Part shown: positions 45,001 through 50,576 of the stretch, one piece after another
Layout: each line of letters begins with the position of its first letter
Numbering within the stretch: position 1 is the first letter of the stretch
Assembly: GCF_001423125.1 (NCBI RefSeq)
Contig: NZ_LMNW01000023.1
Location: 1,199-65,198 of the forward strand
Direction of reading: 5' to 3'
DNA from: Duganella sp. Leaf126
GTDB lineage: Bacteria; Pseudomonadota; Gammaproteobacteria; Burkholderiales; Burkholderiaceae_D
Length of the DNA: 64,000 nt
The notes under the pieces: model-generated
Databases searched by the model: none
Seen by the model: only the letters and a program-made list of their open reading frames with translations
Told to the model about the DNA's origin: nothing
Made by a program: the position numbers and the translations under genes

Positions 45001-45308
45001 AGGCCGTGCGTGGTCTCGACCGCGAAGTCGTCGCCGGGCGCCGCCCGCTGCACCATGCGCGGTCCGCCCCCGCCCTCGTCGTCACGGTAGACGCAGCCGA
45101 GCACCTCGAAACTGCGCTCGGCGTGCCCGTAGGCGCGGCGCAGCAGCGCCAGGTCCACCGGCCCCGCCAGTTCCGCGCCGAACGCCATGTTATAGGCCGG
45201 ACTGTCGGGCGCCATCCGGTAGAAGGTCCACAAGGCCTGCTGGCCATGGCTGAGCGCCTGACCGGCCGCCGGGAACGCCGGACTCCATGCCGTCGCCAGA
45301 TCATTCAT
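36015..45308 (-). CDS. Initiating siderophore NRPS C-A(Asp)-T-C-A-T-C fused to a dioxygenase
   Basis: 3097 aa from ATG 45306-45308 (ggagg upstream; overlaps the preceding stop by 8 bp). C1 (about 20-450) has HHIAADFGS instead of HHxxxDGWS and looks like a starter C domain. A1 (about 480-980) reads D-L-T-K-V-G-H-V-G-K, Asp. T1 has GGDS (about 1030). An Ala/Pro-rich linker of about 120 residues precedes C2 (DAYPLSLLQTGLLFHS near 1183; HHLIVDGWC near 1316). A2 (about 1650-2145) reads D-G-E-D-H-G-T-V-T-K. T2 is LGGHS (about 2190). C3 is LCL type (about 2270-2700; HHIVADGWS near 2403). The last 355 residues are a TauD/SyrP-type dioxygenase (H-x-E in LFHNESSHLDRWP near 2873; MLDNMLAAHAR near 3067 with the distal His). 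C3 has no A domain in cis and must serve the next protein. It would begin the peptide with acyl-(OH)Asp. Confidence 0.92.
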   Translation of the reverse strand: MNDLATAWSPAFPAAGQALSHGQQALWTFYRMAPDSPAYNMAFGAELAGPVDLALLRRAYGHAERSFEVLGCVYRDDEGGGGPRMVQRAAPGDDFAVETTHGLGPAAARAVLERHADQPFALETDAPVRARVLIDHDGGRVRTYLVAVMHHIAADFGSSFVFLETLFRAYEALRAGQTPVARSDALYREWLDQHSAMLAGPRGHKLERFWRERLAGDPGALLLATDFARPAAPAFEGAEVEFHIDAEEADQLRQLAASHGTSLYGVLLAAYLVFLHRYTGQDEFLVGTPVAGHSGARYRELLGFTLNAIPVRADCRSNPPFAAFLAACWQQLRTALKHQQYPLALMTERFAPLHDGARAPLFRHMMTLVPRGERTVLDRHVARELFATQRGAANDLNLRWQDSGQGLLGQWRYDTSLFCAGTIERMVRHFRALLRDIVAHPQARLSQLLLDPRHLSLAAGPALPGPAPAAAAELTATALAMFEHQAALRPQALALDGPSGTLTYAELDRAALRLAQRLQGAGVASGDRVGLLLARDTPLMVAMLGAWRAGAAYLCLDGSLPAQRLRQLLDDAGVVLTLGSGAAPTLLAGRPWLAVDDPQAGADAADGAAGRWRAPICLPSQPAYLIYTSGSTGAPKGVVLSQGNLAQYVTGLMPRLDLPPDASLTALSSLTADLGYTAWFGALLTGRTLRLIADAASADPETLAEQLERQPVDCLKIVPSHLKALLAVDRPQRLLPRRCLVLGGEGLDPDLVRRVNALLPDCRVVNHYGPTEATVGCLTQDAALAQPGLSTYVPVGAPLAGRIACVLDARANLLPLGAVGELYLGGAGVASGYLHRPDLTAERFVPDPVSGVPGARLYRSGDRVRMLDGGVLEFLGRADDQVKIRGFRVELGEVEAWLKARPELANAAVVARAQPGGAGLRLVASLVARDRSAPAGQLIDDVRAAMALALPDAMVPAAWQVLARLPLLANGKVDRKGLPEPAAMPGPLAPAQQAPHTGHQATLALLWAEVLGGTAEQVALDANFFASGGDSILGLQLVAKARKLGLKLTPKQLFDHPTIAQLAACLPPPVQVPGTSSAAAAVAASAAPVAYRNAPDTAPDRLPSVDAVAAVGAVDAVERAAEALQEHPATACAPQFRNGPDGEAGPDAAPQPCDVPFALAGLDPLQLSALQQAYPGLQDAYPLSLLQTGLLFHSRLDAEAGGSGVYCNQLVLELNGPFAPEAMRDAWQQAIDAHAILRTGFAWHGLEQPLQCVVANARLDLQLHDWQALDRAAQARALDDLCRTDRRRGFALAQAPLMRVALIRLAPQQWLLIWSRHHLIVDGWCSVMLLEEVLERYRAGAAGAAPALRPRPAYRRYIDWLLRQGDPARGAAFWRARLAGMEGATPLAPLRGPAAASGSHHTQTLPIAPATAGALRQLARQAQVTLNTVMQAAWALLLARYSGQHDVTFGVTSAGRPTDLADAQDMLGVFINTLPLRLYPRPALALARFLQAVQQENGAIREYEQSPLAEIQQQAAHGGALFDTLMVFQNLPLAQGRRWQCETPQGPLHLHQRDNHEQSNYGLTIEVMPDQHIDVLFSADTGRLPAAALSELMGHYRNLLLSLAGASADAPLADLAMLATREAQAVLQLGRNAGGPWNDLPVQAQFALQAALRPEAIALIACDRTLTYGALNLRANRLAHALIARGAAPEARIGIAIERSVDMLIGLLAILKTGAAYVPLDPGYPAERLAHMIADSGMALLLTQNAVLPLLPVLPPAVAVQLVDQVDQVDQVVEAPTAHDHDSGVRTLGQHLAYVIYTSGSTGKPKGVGITHQALSRHVQVSVGFFGLTAQDRMLQFSTLNFDGFVEQTWPTLCTGAALVLRGPELWDSEMFYAALHRHRITVADLTTAYWSLLVQDFAARGPRDYGALRQVHAGGEAMPPETLQAWRQAGMAPIRLLNTYGPTEATVTATVLDCTPYVAEGAAAPVQMPIGVPLPGRAVQVLDADLALAPPGAAGELCIGGALLARGYLGRPGLTAERFVPDPHGAPGARRYRSGDLVRWRDGQLDYLGRLDHQVKIRGFRVELGEVEAQLLAQPAVREAVVVARDGAAGLQLVGYISPQLGADQVAAMRQALAAALPEYMQPAAIVTLGRLPMSPAGKVDRSALPAPASAAPGADRDEAPPQGDREQALAAIWCTLLALPHVRRDDNFFALGGHSLLAMRLIARVRMTLQCELPLRSVFGAPTLAAMAAAIADCQASAQPALPPLQALPRTGAPLPLSLPMSLAQQRLWLVERLAGSASPAYNMGATVRLTGRLVVPALACALDWLVARHENLRSRYPENAADPDGYPCMTIADRLPLQLPVTDLRALDPPARALAVAQAMRSEAQQPFDLERGPLIRAGLLRTDDDTFLLLFSLHHIVADGWSVGVLTRELALAYAAFCDGAPPQLAPLPLQYADYAAWQHTVLAGPEGARQTAFWRQALAGAPAVLALPLDRQRAPVAQLKGDTAHFTVPAALMSRVDSMARATGATPFMVLLASFQLMLHSLTLADDIVIGTDVAGRGHSDLEGLIGFFVNVLPLRSQVAAGDDFAALLERTTRATLAAFEHQDLPFDRIVEAAGTPRDRRWNPLVQLLFVLQNTPAGTLDMPGVAATVLPPVARYSKFDMALFLEPRDGGALAGEWVFSTALFARDSVERLAQAWLATLEQALGAPATPLAEFRRTVDRHVQHHPQRNIERSERTDHTPHHIPATQIPYTEDTMDRTAATPLAVNKLAGLKKTMPQAGARPAPRATIRQAALHAGRDFPQLIEPVADDLDPVAWARSQRDWIDATLRQHGGIVFRGFGLQSPQEFESFAEAIDDQLYGEYGDLPKKEGGKKTYRSTPYPEQQMILFHNESSHLDRWPRKQWFFCELPAPVGGATPIVDCREMLRRLPPEVVEVFERKQLMYVRTFTEKFDVSWRDFYNTDDRAEVEARCAAAGIACRWFDDDTLQTRTVCPAVITHPLTGERSFFNQVQLHHIYFLEPEVRDDLLAMVGIDRMPRHVYYGDGTPIDDAVMRLIGELYEACAVRFDWRQGDVVMLDNMLAAHARDPFQGPRKIVVAMSEMTGRAQLPQGGAA
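38700..40310 (-). repeat. Long near-identical repeat, copy C (A-T region)
   Basis: A-T region of module 2 of the initiating NRPS, about 91% identical to copies A and B in a sampled stretch. Unlike them it has only a short linker (TPYVAEGAAAPVQMPIG) between A5 and MPIG, but it has a small repeat (VDQVDQVDQV; CACCTGGTC units at about 39998-40024) in the loop before core motif A3. Confidence 0.65.
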
Positions 45309-46302
45309 GTCCGGCCTCCGCCATCGCAACGATGATCTTGCGCGCGCCCTTGAACGTGGCGCGCCCGTGCGCGGCCAGCATATTATCGAGCATCAGCACA
45401 TCGCCTTGCTGCCACGGGAACATGACCGTGCAGTCATCGAGCACGCCGCGGATCTCGTCGAGCACCGACGCTTCGATCGGCGTGCCGTCGCCGTAGTAGA
45501 CGTTCCGGGGCAGATCGCGTTCGTCGTCCACCAGCAGCATCAGCGCGTCGCGCACCGCCGGCGCCAGGTTGGAGACGTGAAAGAGATGGGCCTGGTTGAA
45601 CCAGACATCTTCGCCCGTGCGCGGGTGGCGGGCCACGGCCTGGCACACCTGCCGCGTGCGCAGTTCGCCGTCCGCCTTCCATTCGAACTCGATCTGCTGG
45701 TCGCGGCAATAGCGCTCGGCGACGGCGCGGTCGTCCGTATTGAAGGCGTCCTGCCACGGCAGATCGAGGCCGTTGCCGTAATTGCGCGTGTACATCAGGC
45801 GCTTTTTTTCGACATGGCGGCGCAGCGCCGGATCGAGCCGCGCGTAGATCAGGCGGCTGTCGGCGATCGGCGTCTCGCCGCCCTCCTCGCTGGCCTGCAC
45901 GCAATGGAACCAGATCTTCATCGGCCACTGGCGCGTGTACGACTGCTCGCCATGGAGGGGGATGACCTGGTGCGCCGGGTACTCGGTCGATGTGTACACG
46001 CCCTTGCCCAGCGCCGAGCGCGGGGTGGAGCCGAATTCATAGGTCAGCAGCTCGTGGCCGAAGCTGCGCGCAAACTGTTGAAACGCTGCCTCGCCGTGCA
46101 GCCCGAAGCCGCGAAACAGCAGCCCGCCGGCACGCTCGAGGTGGGCGTTTGCTGCCGCGATCATCGCCGCCGCGGTCGCGGGCCAGCGCTGGCCGCCGGC
46201 CGGCGTCACCAGCAGCGGCAAGTCGCTGCCCGGCAGCAGCGGTGATACGTCGAGCGCCCGGTCGCACCGACCGCCTGTTTCCGATTGCACTGCTGATTGC
46301 AT
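45301..46302 (-). CDS. Stand-alone Asp beta-hydroxylase-like dioxygenase (SyrP type)
   Basis: 333 aa from ATG 46300-46302 (MQSAVQSETG; aggagaggga upstream). Fe(II)/2-oxoglutarate dioxygenase with an H-x-E iron motif (IPLHGEQSYTRQWP, about residue 117), NQAHLFHV (about 230) and the distal-His segment MLDNMLAAHGR (about 310), shared closely with the dioxygenase domain fused to the next protein. SyrP-type enzymes hydroxylate Asp at the beta carbon while it is tethered to an NRPS carrier domain, giving a bidentate alpha-hydroxycarboxylate iron ligand that is often photoreactive. First gene of operon 1; its stop overlaps the start of the NRPS gene. Which of the two Asp modules it serves is not fixed by sequence. 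Confidence 0.87.
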   Translation of the reverse strand: MQSAVQSETGGRCDRALDVSPLLPGSDLPLLVTPAGGQRWPATAAAMIAAANAHLERAGGLLFRGFGLHGEAAFQQFARSFGHELLTYEFGSTPRSALGKGVYTSTEYPAHQVIPLHGEQSYTRQWPMKIWFHCVQASEEGGETPIADSRLIYARLDPALRRHVEKKRLMYTRNYGNGLDLPWQDAFNTDDRAVAERYCRDQQIEFEWKADGELRTRQVCQAVARHPRTGEDVWFNQAHLFHVSNLAPAVRDALMLLVDDERDLPRNVYYGDGTPIEASVLDEIRGVLDDCTVMFPWQQGDVLMLDNMLAAHGRATFKGARKIIVAMAEAGHE

Positions 46303-46604
46303 GCCTGCTCCCTCTCCTGAAAATGAACGAGGTTCGGCGCGGCCGCAGGACCGCAGGGCCATGGAACGGGGTCTTGAGCAAGAATGCGCCTGGAAACGGG
46401 CCTGGACAGCGAAGGCCGTTCGTGAGTGTCTTAACAGACCGGTTGCTGGCGATAAACGCCATCAGCATGGACGCCGAACTGAATATTTTTTCAGTTTATC
46501 AGGAAAACAACGAGAATTAAATAGGAATCATAATCGTTTAGATTTACAATCGAAGCGAGTCGATTCGAGGCGCGTGGGCGCCATCGTCATACAAGGAGTG
46601 CAGC
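46303..46604. other. Divergent promoter region between dioxygenase and MbtH genes
   Basis: 302 bp without a gene. The left two thirds are GC-rich with no pattern I can name. The right third is AT-rich and holds the candidate Fur site (separate entry) and an inverted repeat AACTGAA-N6-TTCAGTT at 46477-46496. A clean ribosome binding site (aaggag, 46593-46598) precedes the MbtH start. Confidence 0.5.
46511..46545. promoter_or_regulatory. Candidate Fur-binding region for operon 1 and mbtH
   Basis: The AT-rich stretch contains GAGAATTAAATAGG followed by AATCATAATCGTT, half-sites resembling the GATAAT/ATTATC units of Fur boxes. On the minus strand CGATTATGATTCCTA matches the 7-1-7 Fur consensus at about 9 of 14 positions. 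It is weaker than the sites at 31.7 kb, but its place at the head of the NRPS operon and beside mbtH supports the call. Confidence 0.45.
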
Positions 46605-46817
46605 ATGAGTTGGGATCACCCCGACACCCGTTTCAACGTGGTGGTCAATGCGGAAGAACAGTACTCGATCTGGCCGGACTACCAGGCCATACCGGCAGGC
46701 TGGACCGAAGCAGGCAAGCACGGCACCAAGGAAGAGTGCCTGGCCTATATCGAACAGGTATGGACCGACATGCGTCCGCTGAGCTTGCGCCAGGCGATGG
46801 CGGCGCAAGCGGCCTGA
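46605..46817 (+). CDS. mbtH: MbtH-like NRPS accessory protein
   Basis: 70 aa with the full family signature: N-x-E-x-Q-Y-S-I-W-P near 15-24, P-A-G-W near 30, and [17 protein letters not shown] near 44-60. MbtH proteins bind A domains and are needed for folding or adenylation activity in many siderophore synthetases. The gene is alone on the + strand, divergent from the dioxygenase/NRPS operon and sharing its iron-responsive-looking promoter region; its ribosome binding site is ideal. It probably serves some or all of the seven A domains of the locus. Confidence 0.95.
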   Translation: MSWDHPDTRFNVVVNAEEQYSIWPDYQAIPAGWTEAGKHGTKEECLAYIEQVWTDMRPLSLRQAMAAQAA

Positions 46818-46836
46818 CAGCGCGCTTACCTGTCAG

Positions 46837-48003
46837 TTACCTGTCCGCCGGGCGGTACAGCTGGCCCTGCGCCGAATTCGCGCGCGGCGGCATGAATTTC
46901 AGGGCCTGGACGATGGTGTCGCGCAGCGGCTTGGCGCGCAGCTCGCTGTCGTAAGGCGTGGGGCGCTGCGGCAGGCCGTCGGTGCGCACGGCGTCAGGCC
47001 AGTGCTGCAACCAGCTCACGTGGTCGGCCATGCCCCACAGCAGGAAGTCGCGGCAGCGCGGGTAGCTCAGCGTCAGATCGAGATAATCGCGCGCGATCGC
47101 GGCCACGCCGGCATCGCGCGCGCTGATATCGGCCGGCAGCTTGCGGTCGTTGACATCGAATTCCGTGATCAGCAGGTCGAAGCCCATGTCCGTCACCTGG
47201 TCGAGGAACTTGCGCCATTCGCTGCCGGCTGCGGTGGCCGTGTGCGGCAGCATGTCGCCGATATGGCTCTGCAGGCCGAGGGCGTCGACCGGCGTGCCGC
47301 GGGCGCGCAGGGCGCTGAGCAGCGCCAGCACGCCGGCCCGGTGCTTGGCGCTGCCCGCGCCCGGCCCCATGTAATCGTTGTAGACCAGCTGGGCGCCAGG
47401 CGCGTACTGGCGCGCCAGCACGAAGGCCAGGTCGATCTGTTCGATCACGCCCATCTTCTGGCTCAGCACATTGCCGATCAGCTCACCGGTCTTCGGATCG
47501 ACCGCCTCGTTGACCACGTCGTAGCTGAACATCTCGCGGCCGAAGTGCGTACATACCGCCTTGATGTGCTCGGTCATCAGGCGCTCGGCCGCTTGCGCCG
47601 GCGACGCGCCGAAATCGTACTGGTTGACCCAGTCCGGCGGCCAGCGCCGCGATTGCCAGATCAGGTTATGACCGCGCACCAGCATGCCGCTGCGCTTGGC
47701 CCAGGCAACCATCTCGTCGGCGGCGCCGAAGCGGTGCGGTCCCGGCTGCGGCTGCAGCGCCGGCCACTTGGTGCCGTTCTCGGACACGATCACGCCGCAC
47801 TCGCGCGCCACCAGGCGGCCATAGTCGCTCTCGGCAAAACTGCTGCCGCCGTGCCAGCCGACCGCGCAGCCGAAGCGCATGCCCTTGCGGGCGGCGATAT
47901 CCTTCAACGGCTCCAGCGTGCCGGCGGCACCGGCAAGGTTGGGCAACAACACGGCGCCGGCGGCGCCGCCAAGCATGGTCAATACGGATCGGCGATTGGG
48001 CAT
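46837..48003 (-). CDS. Tat-exported GH10 endo-1,4-beta-xylanase
   Basis: 388 aa from ATG 48001-48003 (aagga upstream). The N-terminus has a twin-arginine signal (RRSVLTM at 4-10, hydrophobic core, cleavage near GAAG about 25-28). The catalytic domain is a GH10 barrel: HNLIW (112-116), acid/base Glu in DVVNEAVD (E166) and nucleophile in ITEFDVND (E281). It would cleave the backbone of xylan outside the cytoplasm after folding in the cytoplasm, which is unusual for xylanases but known for this Tat subgroup. It lies 93 bp behind gtrA on the same strand and may be expressed separately. No other polysaccharide-degrading gene is nearby. Confidence 0.88.
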   Translation of the reverse strand: MPNRRSVLTMLGGAAGAVLLPNLAGAAGTLEPLKDIAARKGMRFGCAVGWHGGSSFAESDYGRLVARECGVIVSENGTKWPALQPQPGPHRFGAADEMVAWAKRSGMLVRGHNLIWQSRRWPPDWVNQYDFGASPAQAAERLMTEHIKAVCTHFGREMFSYDVVNEAVDPKTGELIGNVLSQKMGVIEQIDLAFVLARQYAPGAQLVYNDYMGPGAGSAKHRAGVLALLSALRARGTPVDALGLQSHIGDMLPHTATAAGSEWRKFLDQVTDMGFDLLITEFDVNDRKLPADISARDAGVAAIARDYLDLTLSYPRCRDFLLWGMADHVSWLQHWPDAVRTDGLPQRPTPYDSELRAKPLRDTIVQALKFMPPRANSAQGQLYRPADR

Positions 48004-48096
48004 GATATTCCTTGGTCGAGACCTCATCTTAATGCAATTTGTGCATGCTGGACAGGGGCGTGCGCCAGCGGGCCAGCGTGACCGCTTCTGACCGGC

Positions 48097-48507
48097 CTAG
48101 GTGCCGGCGCGGAACGCCCACCAGCGGCTGCCGCAGAAGTTCCACAGCAGGACCACGGCCGAAGCGAGCAGCTGCGCCGGCCAGTAGTGCCAGCCGGCGC
48201 CATGCACCAGCGCCAGCATCAGCAGCGCGTTCCAGCACCAGCCCACGCCCAGCAAGGCGAAATAGCGGCTGGCGGCGCGCCACTGCGGCGCGCGGCTGGC
48301 AAAGGTGAAAAAATAATTGAGCACGTAGTTGACCACCGAGCCGAGCACGTAGCCGGTGCCGGACGCGATGGCCGCATCGGCGCCGAAGCGCTCGACGCCG
48401 ATCCACAGCGACAGGTATTGCACGGCCGTGCCGGACGCGCCGACCAGGGTAAAGCGCAGGAACTGCGCGAGCGCCGGCGGCACTAGCGGCCTCCCCTTCG
48501 CTGCCAT
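48097..48507 (-). CDS. GtrA-family membrane protein
   Basis: 136 aa with four transmembrane helices (about 16-36, 44-64, 82-102, 108-128) and the family motifs FLRFTLVGASGTAVQY near the start and VLNYFFTF in the middle. GtrA proteins are thought to flip undecaprenyl-phosphate-linked sugars across the inner membrane. It directly follows arnD (19 bp) at the end of the aminoarabinose operon, and no arnE/arnF is present, so it is a reasonable candidate for translocating undecaprenyl-phosphate-aminoarabinose (inference). Confidence 0.82.
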   Translation of the reverse strand: MAAKGRPLVPPALAQFLRFTLVGASGTAVQYLSLWIGVERFGADAAIASGTGYVLGSVVNYVLNYFFTFASRAPQWRAASRYFALLGVGWCWNALLMLALVHGAGWHYWPAQLLASAVVLLWNFCGSRWWAFRAGT

Positions 48508-48526
48508 CGAGCGCAGGTACGGGCCG

Positions 48527-49489
48527 TCATGGCGCCCCGCCCTGCATGATCACGCGGCCCGAGCGCCCCGGCAGTTCGCCCCAGCCGAGCGGCACCACCG
48601 GCAGCGCGTCTAGCCGGTCCTGGTCGTCGATGCGCCGGTAATGGTCGGCCATGGCGCCGAGCTGATAGCCCTGGTCGCGCCAGCCGGCCAGCAGCTGCGC
48701 GAACACGGGCGCCAGCTTCTGGCCTTCAAGTTCGGCGTGCAGCGTGTAGACGTGGTCGCGCTGCTGCGCGGTCAGCGCCAGCAGGTGGGCGGCGACATTG
48801 TGCACCGTGATCAGCGTGCTGTCGATCTCGCGTCCCAGCAGTTCGTCCAGCGTGGGCAGCGTGGTGGGCAGCTGCACGCAGCGCAGCGGCGCGCCATCGA
48901 CGCTGATGCGGTGCGGCCCGCTGGCCGGGTCGCGCAGCGCGCCGCGCGCGTCGAGCGGCGCCCGGCCGTCGGACGCATAGCGGTACCCGGCCGTGTCGTG
49001 TTCGGCCATGGCGGCGGCATTCATCTGCCAGCCGGCAGCGCCGTGGGTGGCGGCCGGCGTGCCGAAAATGTCGGCATAGCGCAGCGCGGCGCGGCGCATC
49101 AGGTCGCGCGTCCAGTCGGCGCCGCGCAAGGCGACGTTATCCTGCCACAGCACGTGGTCCCAGGTATGGATGCCGCACTCGAAGCCGGCGTCGCGCACCG
49201 CGCGCATGGCAGCGGCGCACCGTTTGCCGATGTCGGGACCGGGCAGCAGGGTGCCGTACATCAGCGTCTTTAAGCCATAGTGTTCGATCACCGAGGTGCG
49301 CGCCACCTTGCTGAAAAAGCCGGGCCGCAGCACGCGCCGCAGGGCCCATCCGGTATGGTCGGGGCCCAGCGAAAACAGGAAGGTGGCGTTGGCCTGGTGC
49401 GCCTGCAGCATGCGCACCAGATTGCCCACGCCCAGCTCGGTGCCGCGCAGGGTGTCGACATCGATCTTCAGCGTCAGGATCGGGCGCAT
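48527..49489 (-). CDS. arnD: ArnD: undecaprenyl-phosphate formamido-arabinose deformylase
   Basis: 320 aa starting at ATG 49487-49489, which overlaps the stop of the upstream gene by one base (TGATG). A polysaccharide-deacetylase (NodB) fold: the metal-binding Asp pair is in KIDVDT (about 9-14) and the His pair in GIHTWDH (about 105-111). ArnD removes the formyl group from undecaprenyl-phosphate-L-Ara4FN at the membrane, producing the donor for lipid A modification. Its position after the decarboxylase and before the GtrA gene fits the pathway. Confidence 0.9.
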   Translation of the reverse strand: MRPILTLKIDVDTLRGTELGVGNLVRMLQAHQANATFLFSLGPDHTGWALRRVLRPGFFSKVARTSVIEHYGLKTLMYGTLLPGPDIGKRCAAAMRAVRDAGFECGIHTWDHVLWQDNVALRGADWTRDLMRRAALRYADIFGTPAATHGAAGWQMNAAAMAEHDTAGYRYASDGRAPLDARGALRDPASGPHRISVDGAPLRCVQLPTTLPTLDELLGREIDSTLITVHNVAAHLLALTAQQRDHVYTLHAELEGQKLAPVFAQLLAGWRDQGYQLGAMADHYRRIDDQDRLDALPVVPLGWGELPGRSGRVIMQGGAP

Positions 49490-50541
49490 CAATCGATCAG
49501 CGCCTGCGCCTGGTTGAGCTGGCCGCGATAGGCGTCGAAGATGTGACGCAGCGCGTCGCCCATGCCCGTGCGCGGCGCCCAGCCCAGTTCCTCGATGGTG
49601 TTGCTGATCTTCGGTACGCGGTTCTGCACGTCCTGGTAGCCGGCGCCGTAATAGGCGCTGGCCGTGGTGTCGACGATCGCGACCTTGCGCGCGGCCGGCG
49701 CATACTCGGGATAGTCGGCCGCCAGCTTGAGCATCATCTGCGCCAGCTCGCGGATCGAGAAATTGTTGTCGGGGTTGCCGATGTTGTAGATCTTGCCGCT
49801 GGCGACGCCGCCTTCATTGGCGATGATGCGCATCAGGGCGTCGATGCCGTCGTCGATATACGTGAACGCGCGTTTCTGCCCGCCGCCATCGACCAGCGAG
49901 ATCGGCTCGCCGCGCACGATGTGGCCGAAGAACTGGGTCACCACCCGCGACGAACCTTCCTTGGCGGTGTGGATCGAATCGAGGCCGTCGCCGATCCAGT
50001 TGAACGGGCGGAACAGCGTGAAGTTCAGGCCTTCCATGCCGTAGGCCCAGATCACCCGGTCCATCAGCTGCTTGGCGTTGGAATAGATCCAGCGCGGCTT
50101 GTTGATCGGACCGCAGACCAGGTCGGAGTGCTCGGGATCGAACTGGTCGTCCTGGCACATGCCGTAGACCTCCGACGTCGACGGGAACACCAGGTGCTTG
50201 CCGTACTTGGCGGCTGCGCGCACGATGGGCAGGTTGGCCTCGAAATCGAGCTCGAACACGCGCAGCGGCTGCTTCACGTAGGTGGCAGGCGTGGCGATCG
50301 CCACCAGCGGCAGGATCACGTCGCATTTCTTGACGTGGTACTCGATCCACTCCTTGTTGATCGTGATGTCGCCTTCGTAGAAATGCAGCCGCGCGCGGTA
50401 GGCCTCGTTGTCGAGCAGACCGGCAATGCGGTCGGTATGCATGTCCATGCCGTAGACATGCCAGTCGGTGGTATCGAGTATGCGCCGCGACAGGTGGTGG
50501 CCGATAAAACCGTTGATGCCAAGGATAAGGACTTTTTTCAT
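49489..50541 (-). CDS. arnA: UDP-glucuronate decarboxylase (ArnA dehydrogenase half)
   Basis: 350 aa. A Rossmann short-chain dehydrogenase (GINGFIGHH at 8-16, YGMDMHTDR), matching the C-terminal half of E. coli ArnA: Ser-Glu pair in PSTSEVYGMC, the Y-S-N-A-K motif, and the conserved FRPFNWIG and KRAFTYIDDGIDAL blocks. It oxidises and decarboxylates UDP-glucuronate to the UDP-4-keto-pentose used by ArnB. In E. coli this domain is fused to the formyltransferase; here it is a separate gene 35 bp behind it, overlapping arnD by one base. Confidence 0.9.
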   Translation of the reverse strand: MKKVLILGINGFIGHHLSRRILDTTDWHVYGMDMHTDRIAGLLDNEAYRARLHFYEGDITINKEWIEYHVKKCDVILPLVAIATPATYVKQPLRVFELDFEANLPIVRAAAKYGKHLVFPSTSEVYGMCQDDQFDPEHSDLVCGPINKPRWIYSNAKQLMDRVIWAYGMEGLNFTLFRPFNWIGDGLDSIHTAKEGSSRVVTQFFGHIVRGEPISLVDGGGQKRAFTYIDDGIDALMRIIANEGGVASGKIYNIGNPDNNFSIRELAQMMLKLAADYPEYAPAARKVAIVDTTASAYYGAGYQDVQNRVPKISNTIEELGWAPRTGMGDALRHIFDAYRGQLNQAQALID

Positions 50542-50576
50542 GATTCTTCTCGTTCGATTCAGGGAAAGGACAGACT

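Noticed and set aside
46477..46496. AACTGAA-N6-TTCAGTT inverted repeat as a terminator
   Set aside because: It lies in a divergent promoter region with no gene reading into it; it could equally be a regulator site, so I only mention it under the region.
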